NCBI GenBank assembly: GCA_964483405.1
Contig: CAZABC010000009.1
Span: 1-64,000, forward strand
Origin: CAZABC01 sp964483405
GTDB lineage: Bacteria > Chloroflexota > Limnocylindria > Limnocylindrales > CSP1-4
Length of the DNA stretch: 64,000 nt
Reading direction: 5' to 3'
Shown: positions 8,373 to 19,561 of the stretch, in pieces
Layout of the letters: the number at the start of each line of letters is the position of its first letter
How positions within the stretch are numbered: the first letter of the stretch is position 1
The notes under the pieces: model-generated
Told to the model about the DNA's origin: nothing
Seen by the model: the letters and a program-made list of their open reading frames with translations, nothing else
Database searches by the model: none
Translations under genes and position numbers: made by a program

Positions 8373-8996
8373 TCAGCGATCGAGCTCGATGACGACCGTC
8401 CCGGCGATGAGATCGTGCCAGCCCCGGCGCCGGCTGTCGATCAGGATCCAGATGAAGCCGAGGTACAGGACGAAGCTCGAGACCCAGAAGCCGATGAGCC
8501 GGAGGATGGCCTGGCCGCCGCTGATCGGGCCGCCGTCGGCGTCGCGGACGACGCGAAGCCGGAACAGCCGCATCCCGGGCGTCGCCCCACCCCGCGCCCA
8601 GAACCACGGGAAGTAGCCGAGGCTGACGGCGAGCAGGGCGACGAAGATGCCGATCCCCGAGAGGACCGCGAGCGCGTCGCTGCCGGCCGACGCGAAGGCC
8701 GCGGTCAGCACGCCGAGGGCGATCGCGACGACCGTCGCGACGACCGACAGGATGATCGAGTCGACGATGTAGGCGACGAGCCGGCCGCCGTGGCCGGCGA
8801 AGCGGACCCCCGGGGCGGGTCCGGCCGGTTCGACCGGGGTCGTCCAGGCATACCCGGCTGGAGCAGCCGGCGGCGGGACGGCCGGCGGCGCCCCTTCGGC
8901 GGGCACGGCGTACGTCGGGGCAGGTGGGGCGGGCGGTGCCGGTGGGAACGGCTGGCCCTCGGGCTGGGTCGGCGGCTGGGCGGGCGGCTGGTCCAT
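8373..8996 (-). CDS. RDD family membrane protein (paralogue)
   Basis: 207 residues, with a longer Pro/Ala/Gln-rich N-terminus (~70 residues, probably disordered) and then an RDD domain: GHGGRLVAYIVDSIIL, three hydrophobic segments, GATPGMRLFRLRVVRD and DSRRRGWHDLIAGTVV. Close in layout and sequence to the protein at 7820-8308, 64 bases downstream; likely co-transcribed. Membrane location is clear; specific function is not known. Confidence 0.85.
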   Translation of the reverse strand: MDQPPAQPPTQPEGQPFPPAPPAPPAPTYAVPAEGAPPAVPPPAAPAGYAWTTPVEPAGPAPGVRFAGHGGRLVAYIVDSIILSVVATVVAIALGVLTAAFASAGSDALAVLSGIGIFVALLAVSLGYFPWFWARGGATPGMRLFRLRVVRDADGGPISGGQAILRLIGFWVSSFVLYLGFIWILIDSRRRGWHDLIAGTVVIELDR

Positions 8997-9078
8997 CGGG
9001 TCCCTCCATGCCGGCGCGTGGAGCCGGCGTGTCAGCCCGATGGTAGCGGCGCCCGCGCTCGGCGGACAGCCCCGGGCG

Positions 9079-10428
9079 TCAGGCGGGCGCGACCCGCTCC
9101 CGACCGCCGAGATAGGGCCGGAGGACCTCCGGGATCACGACCGACCCGTCGGCCTGCTGGTACGTTTCGAGGAGGGCCGCGACCACCCGGGGGAGGGCGA
9201 GCCCGGATCCGTTGAGGGTGTGGACGAGCTCGGGCTTCGCGCCGGGCTCCGGCCGGAAGCGGATGCCCATCCGCCGGGCCTGGTAGTCGCGGAAGTTCGA
9301 GCAGGAGCTCACCTCGAGCCAGCGCTCGGCACCCGGGGCCCACACCTCCAGGTCGTACTTCTTCGCCTGGACGAAGCCCATGTCGCGGGTCGCCATCAGC
9401 AGGACCCGGTAGGCCAGGCCGAGCCGCTGGAGGAGGATCTCGGCCCGCCCGGTCATCCACTCGAGCGCCCCGCCCGAGTCCTCGGGTCGCTCGAAGAGGA
9501 CCATCTCGACCTTGTCGAACTGGTGGACCCGGAGGATGCCCCGGGTGTCCTTGCCGGCCGCGCCGGCCTCGCGCCGGAAGCAGGGCGAGTAGGCGGCGTA
9601 GCGGAGCGGCAGGTCCGCCGCCTCGAAGATCTCGTCGCGGTGGAGGTTGGTCACCGGGACCTCGGCCGTCGGGACCAGGTACAGCTCGTCGCGGGTGACG
9701 ACGTACATCTGGTCTTCCTTGTCCGGGATCTGGCCGGTGCCGCGGGCCGAGTCGGCGTTGACGACGGCGGGCGGCCAGACCTCGGTGAAGCCGTTCTCCC
9801 GGGTGTGGACGTCGAGGAACCACATGATGAGCGCCCGCTGCAGCGCGGAGCCCGCGCCCTTGTAGACCGGGAAGCCCGAGCCGGCGATCTTGGCCCCGCG
9901 GGGGTTGTCGATGAGGTCGAGGGCCTCGCCGATCTCCCAGTGCGGCCGCCGGGTCCACGTCGGTCCGCCGGCCGGCGCGTCGGCCCCGATCTCGCCCGTG
10001 AGCGGTTCATCGCGCGGCAGGAGCTCGCCCCAGGTCCGGACGGTGACGTTCGCGTCGGCGTCGCCGACGGGGACCTCGGGATCGGCCGGGTTCGGGATCC
10101 GGAGGAGCAGGTCCTCGAGCTCCGCGTCGAGCGCGGCGACCTCGGCGTCGGCGGTCTCGATCCGCGCGCCGAGCTCGCTCGACTCGGCGCGCATCGCCAG
10201 GACCTCGGCGTCGGCCTTCGGGTCGGCGCCGCCCCGGATCCGGGCGCCGATCGCCTCCGAAAGCTCGTTGCGCCGGGCCTTGAGCGCGTCGCGCTCGGCG
10301 AGCCCGCGACGCCGTTGGGCGTCGACGATGAGCGCCCGGTCGACGATCGCCGGGTCCTCGCCCTTGTCGATGGCCCCCTGGCGGACCCGGTCGGCGTCCT
10401 CGCGGAGCCGCTGCTGCCCGACGCTCAC
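9079..10428 (-). CDS. serS: Seryl-tRNA synthetase
   Basis: 449 residues. It charges tRNA-Ser (and tRNA-Sec where present). The N-terminal ~110 residues form the tRNA-binding coiled coil (RRGLAERDALKARRNELSEA). Class II catalytic motifs follow: TAEVPVTNLH, motif 2 PCFRREAGAAGKDTRGILR with HQFDKVEM, and motif 3 NGSGLALPRVVAALLE. GTG at 10426-10428 overlaps the lysS stop as GTGA; the longer upstream frame is a lysS shadow. Standard bacterial type. Confidence 0.95.
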   Translation of the reverse strand: MSVGQQRLREDADRVRQGAIDKGEDPAIVDRALIVDAQRRRGLAERDALKARRNELSEAIGARIRGGADPKADAEVLAMRAESSELGARIETADAEVAALDAELEDLLLRIPNPADPEVPVGDADANVTVRTWGELLPRDEPLTGEIGADAPAGGPTWTRRPHWEIGEALDLIDNPRGAKIAGSGFPVYKGAGSALQRALIMWFLDVHTRENGFTEVWPPAVVNADSARGTGQIPDKEDQMYVVTRDELYLVPTAEVPVTNLHRDEIFEAADLPLRYAAYSPCFRREAGAAGKDTRGILRVHQFDKVEMVLFERPEDSGGALEWMTGRAEILLQRLGLAYRVLLMATRDMGFVQAKKYDLEVWAPGAERWLEVSSCSNFRDYQARRMGIRFRPEPGAKPELVHTLNGSGLALPRVVAALLETYQQADGSVVIPEVLRPYLGGRERVAPA

Positions 10429-12029
10429 CCGACACCTCCATCGCTCCAGCCGGCGGCCTCGCGGAGGCGTCGGACGACGAACGCCGGGTCGAGGCTCGCC
10501 AGCAGCCAGCCGGCCCGCGGGCCGTTCGTCCGGCCGAGGAAGGCGACATAGATCGCCCCGAATGCCCGGCCGGCCGGCAGGGCGGCCTCGTTCGCGATCT
10601 CGAAGATCCGGGCCTGCCAGTCGTCGCCGCTGGCCGGGGTCGCGCGCCCGGCGGCGATCGCCAGCGCGCCGAGGAACATCCGCTGGTCCTCGCCGAGGGC
10701 GACCGCCGTGCCGGGCAGCGTGTCCTGGACGGCGATCCGGGCCCGCTCCGGCGCGTACGTCTCGAGCCACGCCCGTGCGGCGCCGAGCCGTTCGTCGAGG
10801 ATCGCCCTCTCGCGCGCGTCGAGGGGGCTCCCCTTCTCCGCCTCGACCCGGGCGGCCACGTCGACGCCGGGCACCTGGGCCAGGAGGGCGAGGTGGCCGA
10901 AGTCCGGCCGGAAGGCGGCGGCCTCGGCGGCGACGTCGGCCGCCGGGTCGAACAGCGAGTACCGGAACACCGCCTCGTAGCCCGCCGGCAGCTCGCCCTT
11001 GACCTCGCGACCGGCGGTCGCCGCGCCGAGCCGGTCGAACTCGTCGAACAGCCGCGGGATCGCGTCGGTCCCCTCCGGGTCGAACTCGATCGCCTGGTTG
11101 GGGCGCGGCCGCAGGAAGAGCAGTCGCAGCTGCTCGGCGGGCACGACCTCGGTCATTCGCTGGGCGGTCGCCCCCAGGCCCTTGGAGGTCGACATCTTGC
11201 GGCCGTGGATGTTGAGGAACTCGTACGGGACGTTGAGCGGCGGCTCCCGCTCGAACACCTCGCGGGCGATCGCGTCGGAGCGGTCGCGCGACCCGCCGGC
11301 GGTGGAGAGGTCCTTGCCGCAGGGCTCGATCGTCACCCCGAAGAGGCTCCACTGGGCCGCCCACTCGAGGTTCCAGGGCAGCTTGGCCCGGCCGCCGAAC
11401 GGGCTGACCCAGCCCGAGGCGCCACAGCCGCGGGCCCAGGCGACGAGATCCGGCCGGCACTCGTAGAAGACCCGCTCGCCATCCCACGCCGTGACGATCG
11501 TCGTGCCGACCTTGCCGCACGCCTCGCAGACGACGGCGGCCGGGTGCCAGGTGTCCGGATGCTGGACGTTGGCCACCCGGCGGTAGATCTCGCGGACGAG
11601 CGACGCCCGGTCGAGGGCGATCCGGATGAACGGGTCCATCGCCCCGGTCGGGTAGATGTCGCTCATCCAGTAGTAGCGGTCGGGCCGGATGCCGAGCCCG
11701 GCGAACGTGTCGATGAACGTCTGCGCGTGGTGACGGGCATACGAGGCGTGGCAATCACCGGCCTGGTCGGGGACATGGGCGAGGGGGCGGCCCATCTCGT
11801 GCTCGACCGCATCGGGCGTCAGCAGCGCCTGGGCGTCCATGGGGTCCATGTCGTCGACCCCGTAGAGGAGCGTGGCCTCGACCCCCCGGGCGCGCAGCGC
11901 ACGGGTGATCACGTCAAGGATCACCGGGCCGCGGAGGCTCCCGACGTGGACGCTGCCGGAGGGCGTCTTGCTGTCGTTGACGACCTGCGGCCCGTCGGCT
12001 CGCGCGGCCAGCTCGTCCGCCCACTCCAT
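10425..12029 (-). CDS. lysS: Lysyl-tRNA synthetase, class I
   Basis: 534 residues. This is the archaeal-type class I LysRS, not the class II enzyme usual in bacteria: HIGH-type motif SGSVHVGSL at residues ~24-32, a zinc-binding region with CEACGK and a second pair (ECRPDL, RGCGAS), and KMSKS motif GRKMSTSKG. The alpha-helix-cage C-terminal domain is present. It sits between greA (36 bases upstream) and serS (4-base overlap), so two aminoacyl-tRNA synthetases are translationally coupled. Class I LysRS occurs in archaea, spirochaetes, alphaproteobacteria and scattered other bacteria. Confidence 0.93.
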   Translation of the reverse strand: MEWADELAARADGPQVVNDSKTPSGSVHVGSLRGPVILDVITRALRARGVEATLLYGVDDMDPMDAQALLTPDAVEHEMGRPLAHVPDQAGDCHASYARHHAQTFIDTFAGLGIRPDRYYWMSDIYPTGAMDPFIRIALDRASLVREIYRRVANVQHPDTWHPAAVVCEACGKVGTTIVTAWDGERVFYECRPDLVAWARGCGASGWVSPFGGRAKLPWNLEWAAQWSLFGVTIEPCGKDLSTAGGSRDRSDAIAREVFEREPPLNVPYEFLNIHGRKMSTSKGLGATAQRMTEVVPAEQLRLLFLRPRPNQAIEFDPEGTDAIPRLFDEFDRLGAATAGREVKGELPAGYEAVFRYSLFDPAADVAAEAAAFRPDFGHLALLAQVPGVDVAARVEAEKGSPLDARERAILDERLGAARAWLETYAPERARIAVQDTLPGTAVALGEDQRMFLGALAIAAGRATPASGDDWQARIFEIANEAALPAGRAFGAIYVAFLGRTNGPRAGWLLASLDPAFVVRRLREAAGWSDGGVG

Positions 12030-12065
12030 CGGCGTCCCTCTCCGTCCGCGCCCTCCCCGGCGGCG

Positions 12066-12533
12066 CTAGTCGATGCTGACGATCCTGTACGAGAAGTCGC
12101 CGGCCGGGACGCGCACGACGACCTTGTCACCCTTCTTGTGGCCGAGCAGGGCCCGGCCGACCGGCGACTCGTTCGAGATCCGGCCCTCCGCCGGGCGCGC
12201 CTCGGTCGAGCCGACGATCATGAAGCGCTCCTCGCCGTCGGGGCTCTCGACGACGACGGTCGAGCCGATCCGGACGTGATCGGAGCCGCCGTTGCCCTCC
12301 TCGATGATCGTCGCGTTCTTGATGAGGGCCTCGAGCGTCGCGATCCGGCCCTCGACGAACGCCTGCTCGTTCTTGGCGTCCTCGTACTCGGCGTTCTCGG
12401 TGAGGTCGCCGTGCTCCTTCGCGTCGTGGATCCGCTGGGCGATCTCGGCCCGCCGCTGGTTCGACATCTCGTCGAGCTCGGCGCGCAGCTTCTCGAGGCC
12501 TTCGCGGGACAGGTAGGTGGGCTTGTTGTTCAC
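12066..12533 (-). CDS. greA: Transcription elongation factor GreA
   Basis: 155 residues with the GTG at 12531-12533 (VNNKPTYLSREGLEKL), the usual GreA length; the longer frame would add an unsupported basic tail. The N-terminal coiled coil reaches into the polymerase secondary channel, with the acidic tip in GDLTENAEYEDAKNEQ, which stimulates cleavage of backtracked RNA. The C-terminal FKBP-like domain has ISNESPVGRALLGHKKGD. Lies upstream of lysS and serS on the same strand, probably one operon. Confidence 0.93.
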   Translation of the reverse strand: MNNKPTYLSREGLEKLRAELDEMSNQRRAEIAQRIHDAKEHGDLTENAEYEDAKNEQAFVEGRIATLEALIKNATIIEEGNGGSDHVRIGSTVVVESPDGEERFMIVGSTEARPAEGRISNESPVGRALLGHKKGDKVVVRVPAGDFSYRIVSID

Positions 12534-12835
12534 GTCGGCTGGGGTTCCCCGTCGGCGGTTCGCTGGCTGTGGACGAGACCCCGGTCCCGGGTCCGGGATA
12601 CACAACGACTCCAGGGGCTCCGACGCACGGGCCAGGCCTGGAGTTCGACCGGGGCGGAATCCTAGAGGCGCCCGCCGGGGGCGTCAAACGGGGACGTCCG
12701 TCCGGGCGGGCCGGCCGGACGAAGGACGGAGGGACGAAGGTCCTGGGGACGCGTCCGCCCGACTTCGGGTAGCGTGCGCCGGATCGCGCCCGATCGCAGC
12801 GGCCCGCGATCGCGATCCCGCCCGACGGAGGCTCC
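12534..12835. other. Intergenic region between greA and dedA-like gene
   Basis: About 300 bases between divergent genes. No ORF, tRNA or convincing T-box was seen here. It must hold the promoters of both neighbours; the segment near 12770-12780 (GGGTAGCGT) is a weak -10 candidate for the plus-strand gene. No other feature is supported. Confidence 0.4.
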
Positions 12836-13558
12836 GTGTTCGATCTGCTCGACGGCCCGGTCCGCGACCTGATGGTCGCCCTCTTCGACGCGATCGGCTA
12901 CGTCGGCATCGCCGTCATCGTCGCCGTCGAGAGCGTCGTCGTGCCGATCCCGTCCGAGCTCGTCCTGCCGTTCGCGGGTTTCCTCGTCGCGGTGCCCGAG
13001 GCGATCGAGCCGCTGACCGGCGTGGGCTGGTCGTACCCGCTCGTCGTCCTCGCCGGCACGATCGGGTCGGTCGTCGGGGCGCTCGTCGCGTATGCCATCG
13101 GCTACTGGGGCGGGCGGCCGTTCCTCCTCCGGTTCGGCCGCTGGCTGCTCATCACCCCGGCCGACGTCGACCGGACCGAGACGTTCTTCCGCCGCCACGG
13201 CGGCAAGGCGAGCCTGCTCGGCCGGCTCGTGCCGGTCGTCCGCTCGGTCGTGTCCTACACCGCGGGCGTGGCCCGGATGCCGCTCCTGCCGTTCATCGTC
13301 TACACCGCCATCGGGTCGGCGATCTGGGTCGCCCTCCTCGCCGGGGCCGGCGCCCTGGTCGGCGAGCGCTGGGCGGAGATCGAGGCGCTCATCAAGCCGG
13401 TCGAGCGGGTCGTCCTGCTCGGCCTCGTCGCCACGGTCGCGGCGTTCGCCTGGTTCCGGCTCCGCGGGGTCCCGGCGCCGGTCCGGAGCCTGGCCCGCGT
13501 CGCGACCACCCGGCGGCGCCAGGCCGAGGTCCTCGTCGAGATCGACGACCGGGCCTGA
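12836..13558 (+). CDS. DedA/SNARE-associated membrane protein
   Basis: 240 residues. The DedA core is clear: an early hydrophobic segment with VESVVVPIPSELVLPFAGFL, the GSVVGALVAYAIGYWGGRPF stretch, FFRRHGGKASLLGRLVPVVRS and a membrane-re-entrant region with conserved Arg and Pro. DedA members are proposed lipid (undecaprenyl or phosphatidylethanolamine) flippases needed for envelope homeostasis. GTG at 12836 has GGAGG 5 bases upstream. Interestingly an undecaprenyl-pyrophosphatase gene (uppP) lies 0.5 kb away, though on the opposite strand. Confidence 0.88.
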   Translation: MFDLLDGPVRDLMVALFDAIGYVGIAVIVAVESVVVPIPSELVLPFAGFLVAVPEAIEPLTGVGWSYPLVVLAGTIGSVVGALVAYAIGYWGGRPFLLRFGRWLLITPADVDRTETFFRRHGGKASLLGRLVPVVRSVVSYTAGVARMPLLPFIVYTAIGSAIWVALLAGAGALVGERWAEIEALIKPVERVVLLGLVATVAAFAWFRLRGVPAPVRSLARVATTRRRQAEVLVEIDDRA

Positions 13559-13605
13559 GCGCGGCGCCGGTGACCGGCTGAGCCGGCGGCTCGCGAGGCC
13601 GGCGG

Positions 13606-14070
13606 CTACTCGGCCATCCGGGCCAGCCGCCGCTTCACCCGGCCGAGCGCGCCCCGGTCGCCGCAGGCGACGAAGACCGTGTCGTCGCCCGCGATCGAGC
13701 CGACGACCTCCGGCCAACGGGCCCGGTCGAGGGCCGCCGCGATCGGGTGGGCCGACCCGGGCAGCGTCTTGACGACGAGGATGAGGCCCGCCTCGCGAAG
13801 CTCCACCGGCAGCTCGCCGAGCAGCGTCCGGAGCCGCTCCTCACCGCTCGTCTCCGCCTCGCGGAGCCGCGGCGGCAGCGCGTAGGCGCTGGTCCCCTCG
13901 CGGCTCACCTTGACCAGGCCGAGCTCGGCGACGTCGCGCGAGATCGTCGCCTGGGTCGTCCGGAAGCCGCGCTCGCGGAGCGCGGCGGCGAGCTCCTGCT
14001 GGGTCCGGATGACCCGCGTCTCGACGAGGTCGCGGATCGCGCGCTGGCGGAGCTGCTTCATGACTTCCAT
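13606..14070 (-). CDS. argR: Arginine repressor ArgR
   Basis: 154 residues. The N-terminal winged helix (residues ~1-70) has IRTQQELAAALRERGFRTTQATISRDVAELGLVK spread across it, with the SRD DNA-contact motif. The C-terminal trimerisation and Arg-binding domain has GSAHPIAAALDRARWPEVVGS and IAGDDTVFVACGD. Arginine-responsive regulator of arginine genes; no arg biosynthesis genes are in the window, so its targets are elsewhere. Arginine supply may matter here because cyanophycin synthetase is encoded 33 kb away. Ends next to uppP on the same strand (7-base gap). Confidence 0.93.
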   Translation of the reverse strand: MEVMKQLRQRAIRDLVETRVIRTQQELAAALRERGFRTTQATISRDVAELGLVKVSREGTSAYALPPRLREAETSGEERLRTLLGELPVELREAGLILVVKTLPGSAHPIAAALDRARWPEVVGSIAGDDTVFVACGDRGALGRVKRRLARMAE

Positions 14071-14077
14071 CGGCGGC

Positions 14078-14905
14078 CTACGGGTTCAGGAACCATATGA
14101 GGACGATCGCCGCGAGGGCCAGCCGGTACCAGACGAAGATGGCGAGGCTGTGCGCGGCGAGCCAGCGCAGGAGGACGTGGATCGCGAGGAGACCCGCGCC
14201 GAGCGCCGCGAGCATCCCGGCGGCGAGGACCGCGAGCGAGAGGTCGCCGGCGGCCCCGTCGCGGATGAGCCCGATCGTCTCCCAGGCGCCCGCCATCGCG
14301 ATGATCGGCGTCGCCATGAGGAAGCTGAACCGGGCGGCCGCGGGGCGGTCGAGGCCGATCGCCCGCCCGGCGGCGATCGAGATGCCGCTCCGGCTGACAC
14401 CCGGGATGAGGGCGACAGCCTGGGCCGTCCCGATCGCCAGCGCCCCCGGGAAGGACAGCCGGCCGATCGTCAGCCCGGTCGGCGGCCGGCGGTCGGCGAG
14501 CCAGATGAGGGCCGCCCCGACGACCAGCATGAGGGCGACGAGCCCGGGCTCCCGGACGGTCTCCTCGATGACGTCACCGAAGACGAGCGCCGCGATCACT
14601 GCCGGGATCGTCGAGATGGCGAGGAGCCAGGCGAGGCGCCGGTCTGGCTCGCCGGCGAACGAGCGATCGCGCAGCGTCGCCAGGCCGGCCGGGACCAGCC
14701 GGGTCCAGTCCCGCCAGAAGTAGGCGAGGAGCGCGCCGAGCGTGCCGAGGTGGAGCATCACCGAGAAGGCGAGCGAGGTCAGGAGCTCGTCGTCCCAGCC
14801 GAGCATCGCCGGGACGAGGATGAGGTGACCCGAGCTCGAGATCGGCAGGAACTCGGTGAGGCCCTGCACGAGCCCCATGACGATGGCCTGGAGGACGGTG
14901 TCCAT
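14078..14905 (-). CDS. uppP: Undecaprenyl-diphosphatase UppP/BacA
   Basis: 275 residues, polytopic (about eight hydrophobic segments). Two signature regions: GLTEFLPISSSGHLIL (glutamate-rich motif, residues ~15-30) and PGVSRSGISIAAGRAIGLDR (catalytic PGxSRSG). It dephosphorylates undecaprenyl pyrophosphate to recycle the lipid carrier for cell-wall synthesis and gives bacitracin tolerance. Upstream of argR by 7 bases; 48 bases downstream of hppA. The three may share a transcript, but no functional link is known. Confidence 0.94.
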   Translation of the reverse strand: MDTVLQAIVMGLVQGLTEFLPISSSGHLILVPAMLGWDDELLTSLAFSVMLHLGTLGALLAYFWRDWTRLVPAGLATLRDRSFAGEPDRRLAWLLAISTIPAVIAALVFGDVIEETVREPGLVALMLVVGAALIWLADRRPPTGLTIGRLSFPGALAIGTAQAVALIPGVSRSGISIAAGRAIGLDRPAAARFSFLMATPIIAMAGAWETIGLIRDGAAGDLSLAVLAAGMLAALGAGLLAIHVLLRWLAAHSLAIFVWYRLALAAIVLIWFLNP

Positions 14906-14953
14906 CGGAGGGTCGGACCGGCCGGGCGCTGGACCCGGCCGGCCGGACCGGTC

Positions 14954-17173
<2,220 letters not shown>

Positions 17174-17394
17174 CCTCCCTGGTCGATCGATCGGGCCCCG
17201 TCACCGGGCGCACGGAGACCGGGCGCGGCGCGACAGATGGGCCGGGTCCGGGGCCGGCCTGGGCGAGATGGAGCGGGTGCCGCAGGCCGCCGGCGAGTGT
17301 AACTCGCGCGTGCTGGGAGGGTCAATCCGCATCCGCTCGCCGGATGATGCATCGCCGGGCGGTCCGCGAGGCCGGAGGTCGCCGGGCGGGCGCC

Positions 17395-17400
17395 TATACT
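17395..17400 (+). promoter_or_regulatory. -10 hexamer, leaderless start of membrane gene
   Basis: TATACT ends 9 bases before the GTG at 17409, so transcription would begin at or within a few bases of the start codon. No clear -35 box and no Shine-Dalgarno sequence precede the GTG. Confidence 0.55.
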
Positions 17401-17408
17401 CGCGACCC

Positions 17409-18002
17409 GTGGACCTGCTGCTGCCCGCGCTCGGTGCCCTCGTCGTCATCGCGGCGGTCGTCGCCGTCGCCGCGTCCGACCCACGCCTCGGCGTCGTCGG
17501 CCTCGCGGCGGCGATGGCGCTCGCGCCGCTCATCGCCGACCCGCTGCCGGACCCGGTCGCGGTCGGCGCCCGGATCGTCGCCGCGGCGCTCGCCGCGGCC
17601 CTCCTTCGGGCGGCGGCCCGGGCCGACCCGCTGACCCGCGGGACCCGCATCGGCTGGCCCGCGGACCTTGCCCTCGCGGCCGCCGCCTTCGTCGCCGGCT
17701 GGGCCGCTCACGACTTCTCCGGCGGTGGCCTCGGACCGCCCGCCGCGCTCGCCGCGGGCGCCGCCCTCGCGGCGGTCGCCGCTCCCGCCCTCGTCGACCG
17801 CCACGACCGCTTCCGGATCGTCGTCGGGGTGATGCTCGCGATCACGGCGGCCGACCTCGCCGCCACCGGCATGGCGGAGCCGGCCAGCGCCGGCGCCTCG
17901 CTCCTCGTCGCGGCGGTCACGGCGCTCGCGGCAGCCGTCGGCGCGATCCTCGTGCCGGGGCCCGCCGGCTCGGTCGACCCGGCCGGGCCACCGCGCCCGT
18001 GA
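17409..18002 (+). CDS. Unassigned polytopic membrane protein
   Basis: 197 residues, extremely Ala/Val/Leu-rich, with about six hydrophobic segments and no motif I recognise. Starts at GTG (VDLLLPALGALVV) with a TATACT box just upstream. Its stop overlaps the GTG of the following NuoN-like gene as GTGA, so the two are almost certainly made together. By position it could be an accessory (NuoJ/K-like) subunit, but sequence does not establish that. Convergent features and a divergent hppA suggest an ion or energy role; this is inference. Confidence 0.6.
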   Translation: MDLLLPALGALVVIAAVVAVAASDPRLGVVGLAAAMALAPLIADPLPDPVAVGARIVAAALAAALLRAAARADPLTRGTRIGWPADLALAAAAFVAGWAAHDFSGGGLGPPAALAAGAALAAVAAPALVDRHDRFRIVVGVMLAITAADLAATGMAEPASAGASLLVAAVTALAAAVGAILVPGPAGSVDPAGPPRP

Positions 18003-19486
18003 CGGCGATCCTCGGGTCGATCCTCGCGGCGGCCACGGCCGCGGTCGTCCTGCTCCTGCGCGGACGGCCGCCGGCCGCGGCCGGCGCCGGGCTCGTCGGG
18101 GCGATCCTCGTCCTCGTCGCCGCGCTCGTCGTCCGGCCGGACCCGATCGTCGTCATCGGCGGACTCGCCCTCGCACCGACCCCGTACGGTGGCCAGCTGA
18201 CGACGTTCATGGCCGGGGCGACCGTCGCGCTCGCCCTGCTCGCGCTCATCGCCGGCCGGGGTGCGTCGGCGATCGCCGCCGCTGCGGCGGCCACGGCCGC
18301 GAGCGGGATCGCCCTCGCCGCGATCGACCACGCCGACGCCGCCTGGGCCGTGCTCGCCGGCTCGCTCGCGGCATTGCTGGCGACGGTGCCGGACCCGTCG
18401 GCGACGGCGACCGAGGCGCGGGCCGACGGGGCGTGGGCGGCTTCCGCGGACCGGCTGATCCGGGCGCTGCGGGCCGTCGCCGTCGGCTCGGGCGTCGTGA
18501 TCGTCGGCATCGCCGCTGCGGCCCCGACCGTGGGTGCGGCCGAGCCGGACGCGGTCATCGGTGGCGTCGTCTACCTCGCGGTCGGCGTCGGGCTGGCGAT
18601 CCGTGCCGCCGGTGTCCCCTTCCATGGCTGGGCCGCCCGGTTCGCCGACGCGAGCCACCCCGGCGCGGTCGCCGCCATCGTCGGCTGGCTGCCTGCCGTC
18701 CTCGTGGTCGTCGCCCTGGCCTGGTCCGACGCGACGATCTCGCCGGTGGCGGCCGACGTGGGCTGGGACCGGGCGGTCATCGTCGGGCTGGCTCTCGCGA
18801 CCATCGCCCTCGTGCCCGTCGCCGCAACGCTCGCCGACGATGCGGCGCACGGCGTCGTCTATCTCGCGATCGCCGGGGCCGGGCTCGCGGCGGTCGGCTT
18901 CTCGGCCGTCGATCCGGCCGCTTGGGGGCCGACCCGGTCCTGGCTCGGGGTGCTGATCGTCGTCGTGGCCGGACTCGCGGTCTGGCTCTGGGCGCTCGAG
19001 GCCGCCTACGGTACGCGCCATCTCCCCGAGCTCCGCGGCTGGGCCCGTCGCTCGCCCGGGCTCGGGATCGGCCTCGCGGTCCTCGCCGTCGCGACGGTCG
19101 GCCTGCCGGGGACCCTCGTCTGGGAGGCTCGGACCGGGATCGTCGACGCGGCGATCGTCGGGCCCGTCGCCATCCTCGCCCGGCTGCTGGTCATCCTCCC
19201 GCTGGTCCCGATCGGCCGCATGCTCGTGACCGGCCTCGCCGCGCCGTCGGCCACGGTCGCCGCCGGACGGTCGGACCGGCCGGTCGCGCCGGGCGCGGGT
19301 CCGGATCGGATCGCGCGGGTCCGTGCGGCCGCCGACGCCAATCGGGCCCCGCTCGCGACGGCCGTCGTGCTCGTCGTCGCCCTCCTCGCGGTCGCGGTCG
19401 CGACCGGGGCGACCGGCCTCGGCCCGGCGGCCGACGGTGGCCCGCCCGGCACGGCCACCGACCTCGGCCCGACCCCTGAGCCGTAA
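17999..19486 (+). CDS. NuoN/ND2-like membrane protein (divergent)
   Basis: 495 residues, about 13 hydrophobic segments. The middle, AAGVPFHGWAARFADASHPGAV, resembles the conserved PFHxWxPDVYxGxPTP region of proton-conducting antiporter-like subunits (NuoN, Mrp), and LPELRGWARRSPGLG followed by VGLPGTLVWEA resembles their DLxGLxRxxP...GxPPTxGFxxK stretch. However, the Lys usually found after the first motif is not visible (GWLPAVLVV instead), so it may not pump protons. No other complex I genes are nearby. The C-terminal ~70 residues are variable and Ala/Gly/Pro-rich. Confidence 0.6.
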   Translation: MTAILGSILAAATAAVVLLLRGRPPAAAGAGLVGAILVLVAALVVRPDPIVVIGGLALAPTPYGGQLTTFMAGATVALALLALIAGRGASAIAAAAAATAASGIALAAIDHADAAWAVLAGSLAALLATVPDPSATATEARADGAWAASADRLIRALRAVAVGSGVVIVGIAAAAPTVGAAEPDAVIGGVVYLAVGVGLAIRAAGVPFHGWAARFADASHPGAVAAIVGWLPAVLVVVALAWSDATISPVAADVGWDRAVIVGLALATIALVPVAATLADDAAHGVVYLAIAGAGLAAVGFSAVDPAAWGPTRSWLGVLIVVVAGLAVWLWALEAAYGTRHLPELRGWARRSPGLGIGLAVLAVATVGLPGTLVWEARTGIVDAAIVGPVAILARLLVILPLVPIGRMLVTGLAAPSATVAAGRSDRPVAPGAGPDRIARVRAAADANRAPLATAVVLVVALLAVAVATGATGLGPAADGGPPGTATDLGPTPEP

Positions 19487-19534
19487 GGCCCTGGAGGCGT
19501 CGCGCGACCCGCGCTCCCCGCGATCCCCGGGGAT

Positions 19535-19554
19535 GGCACCCGCGTGGGGGTGCC
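19535..19554. terminator. Hairpin between convergent genes
   Basis: GGCACCC (19535-19541) pairs perfectly with GGGTGCC (19548-19554) around a 6-base loop, between the stop codons of the NuoN-like gene and ndk. No T tract, but position and shape suit a bidirectional terminator in a G+C-rich genome. Confidence 0.45.
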
Positions 19555-19561
19555 GCGGGGG

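Noticed and set aside
9079..12605. A T-box in front of greA-lysS-serS
   Set aside because: No GGGTGGNACCGCG core found in 12534-12835 or at gene junctions.
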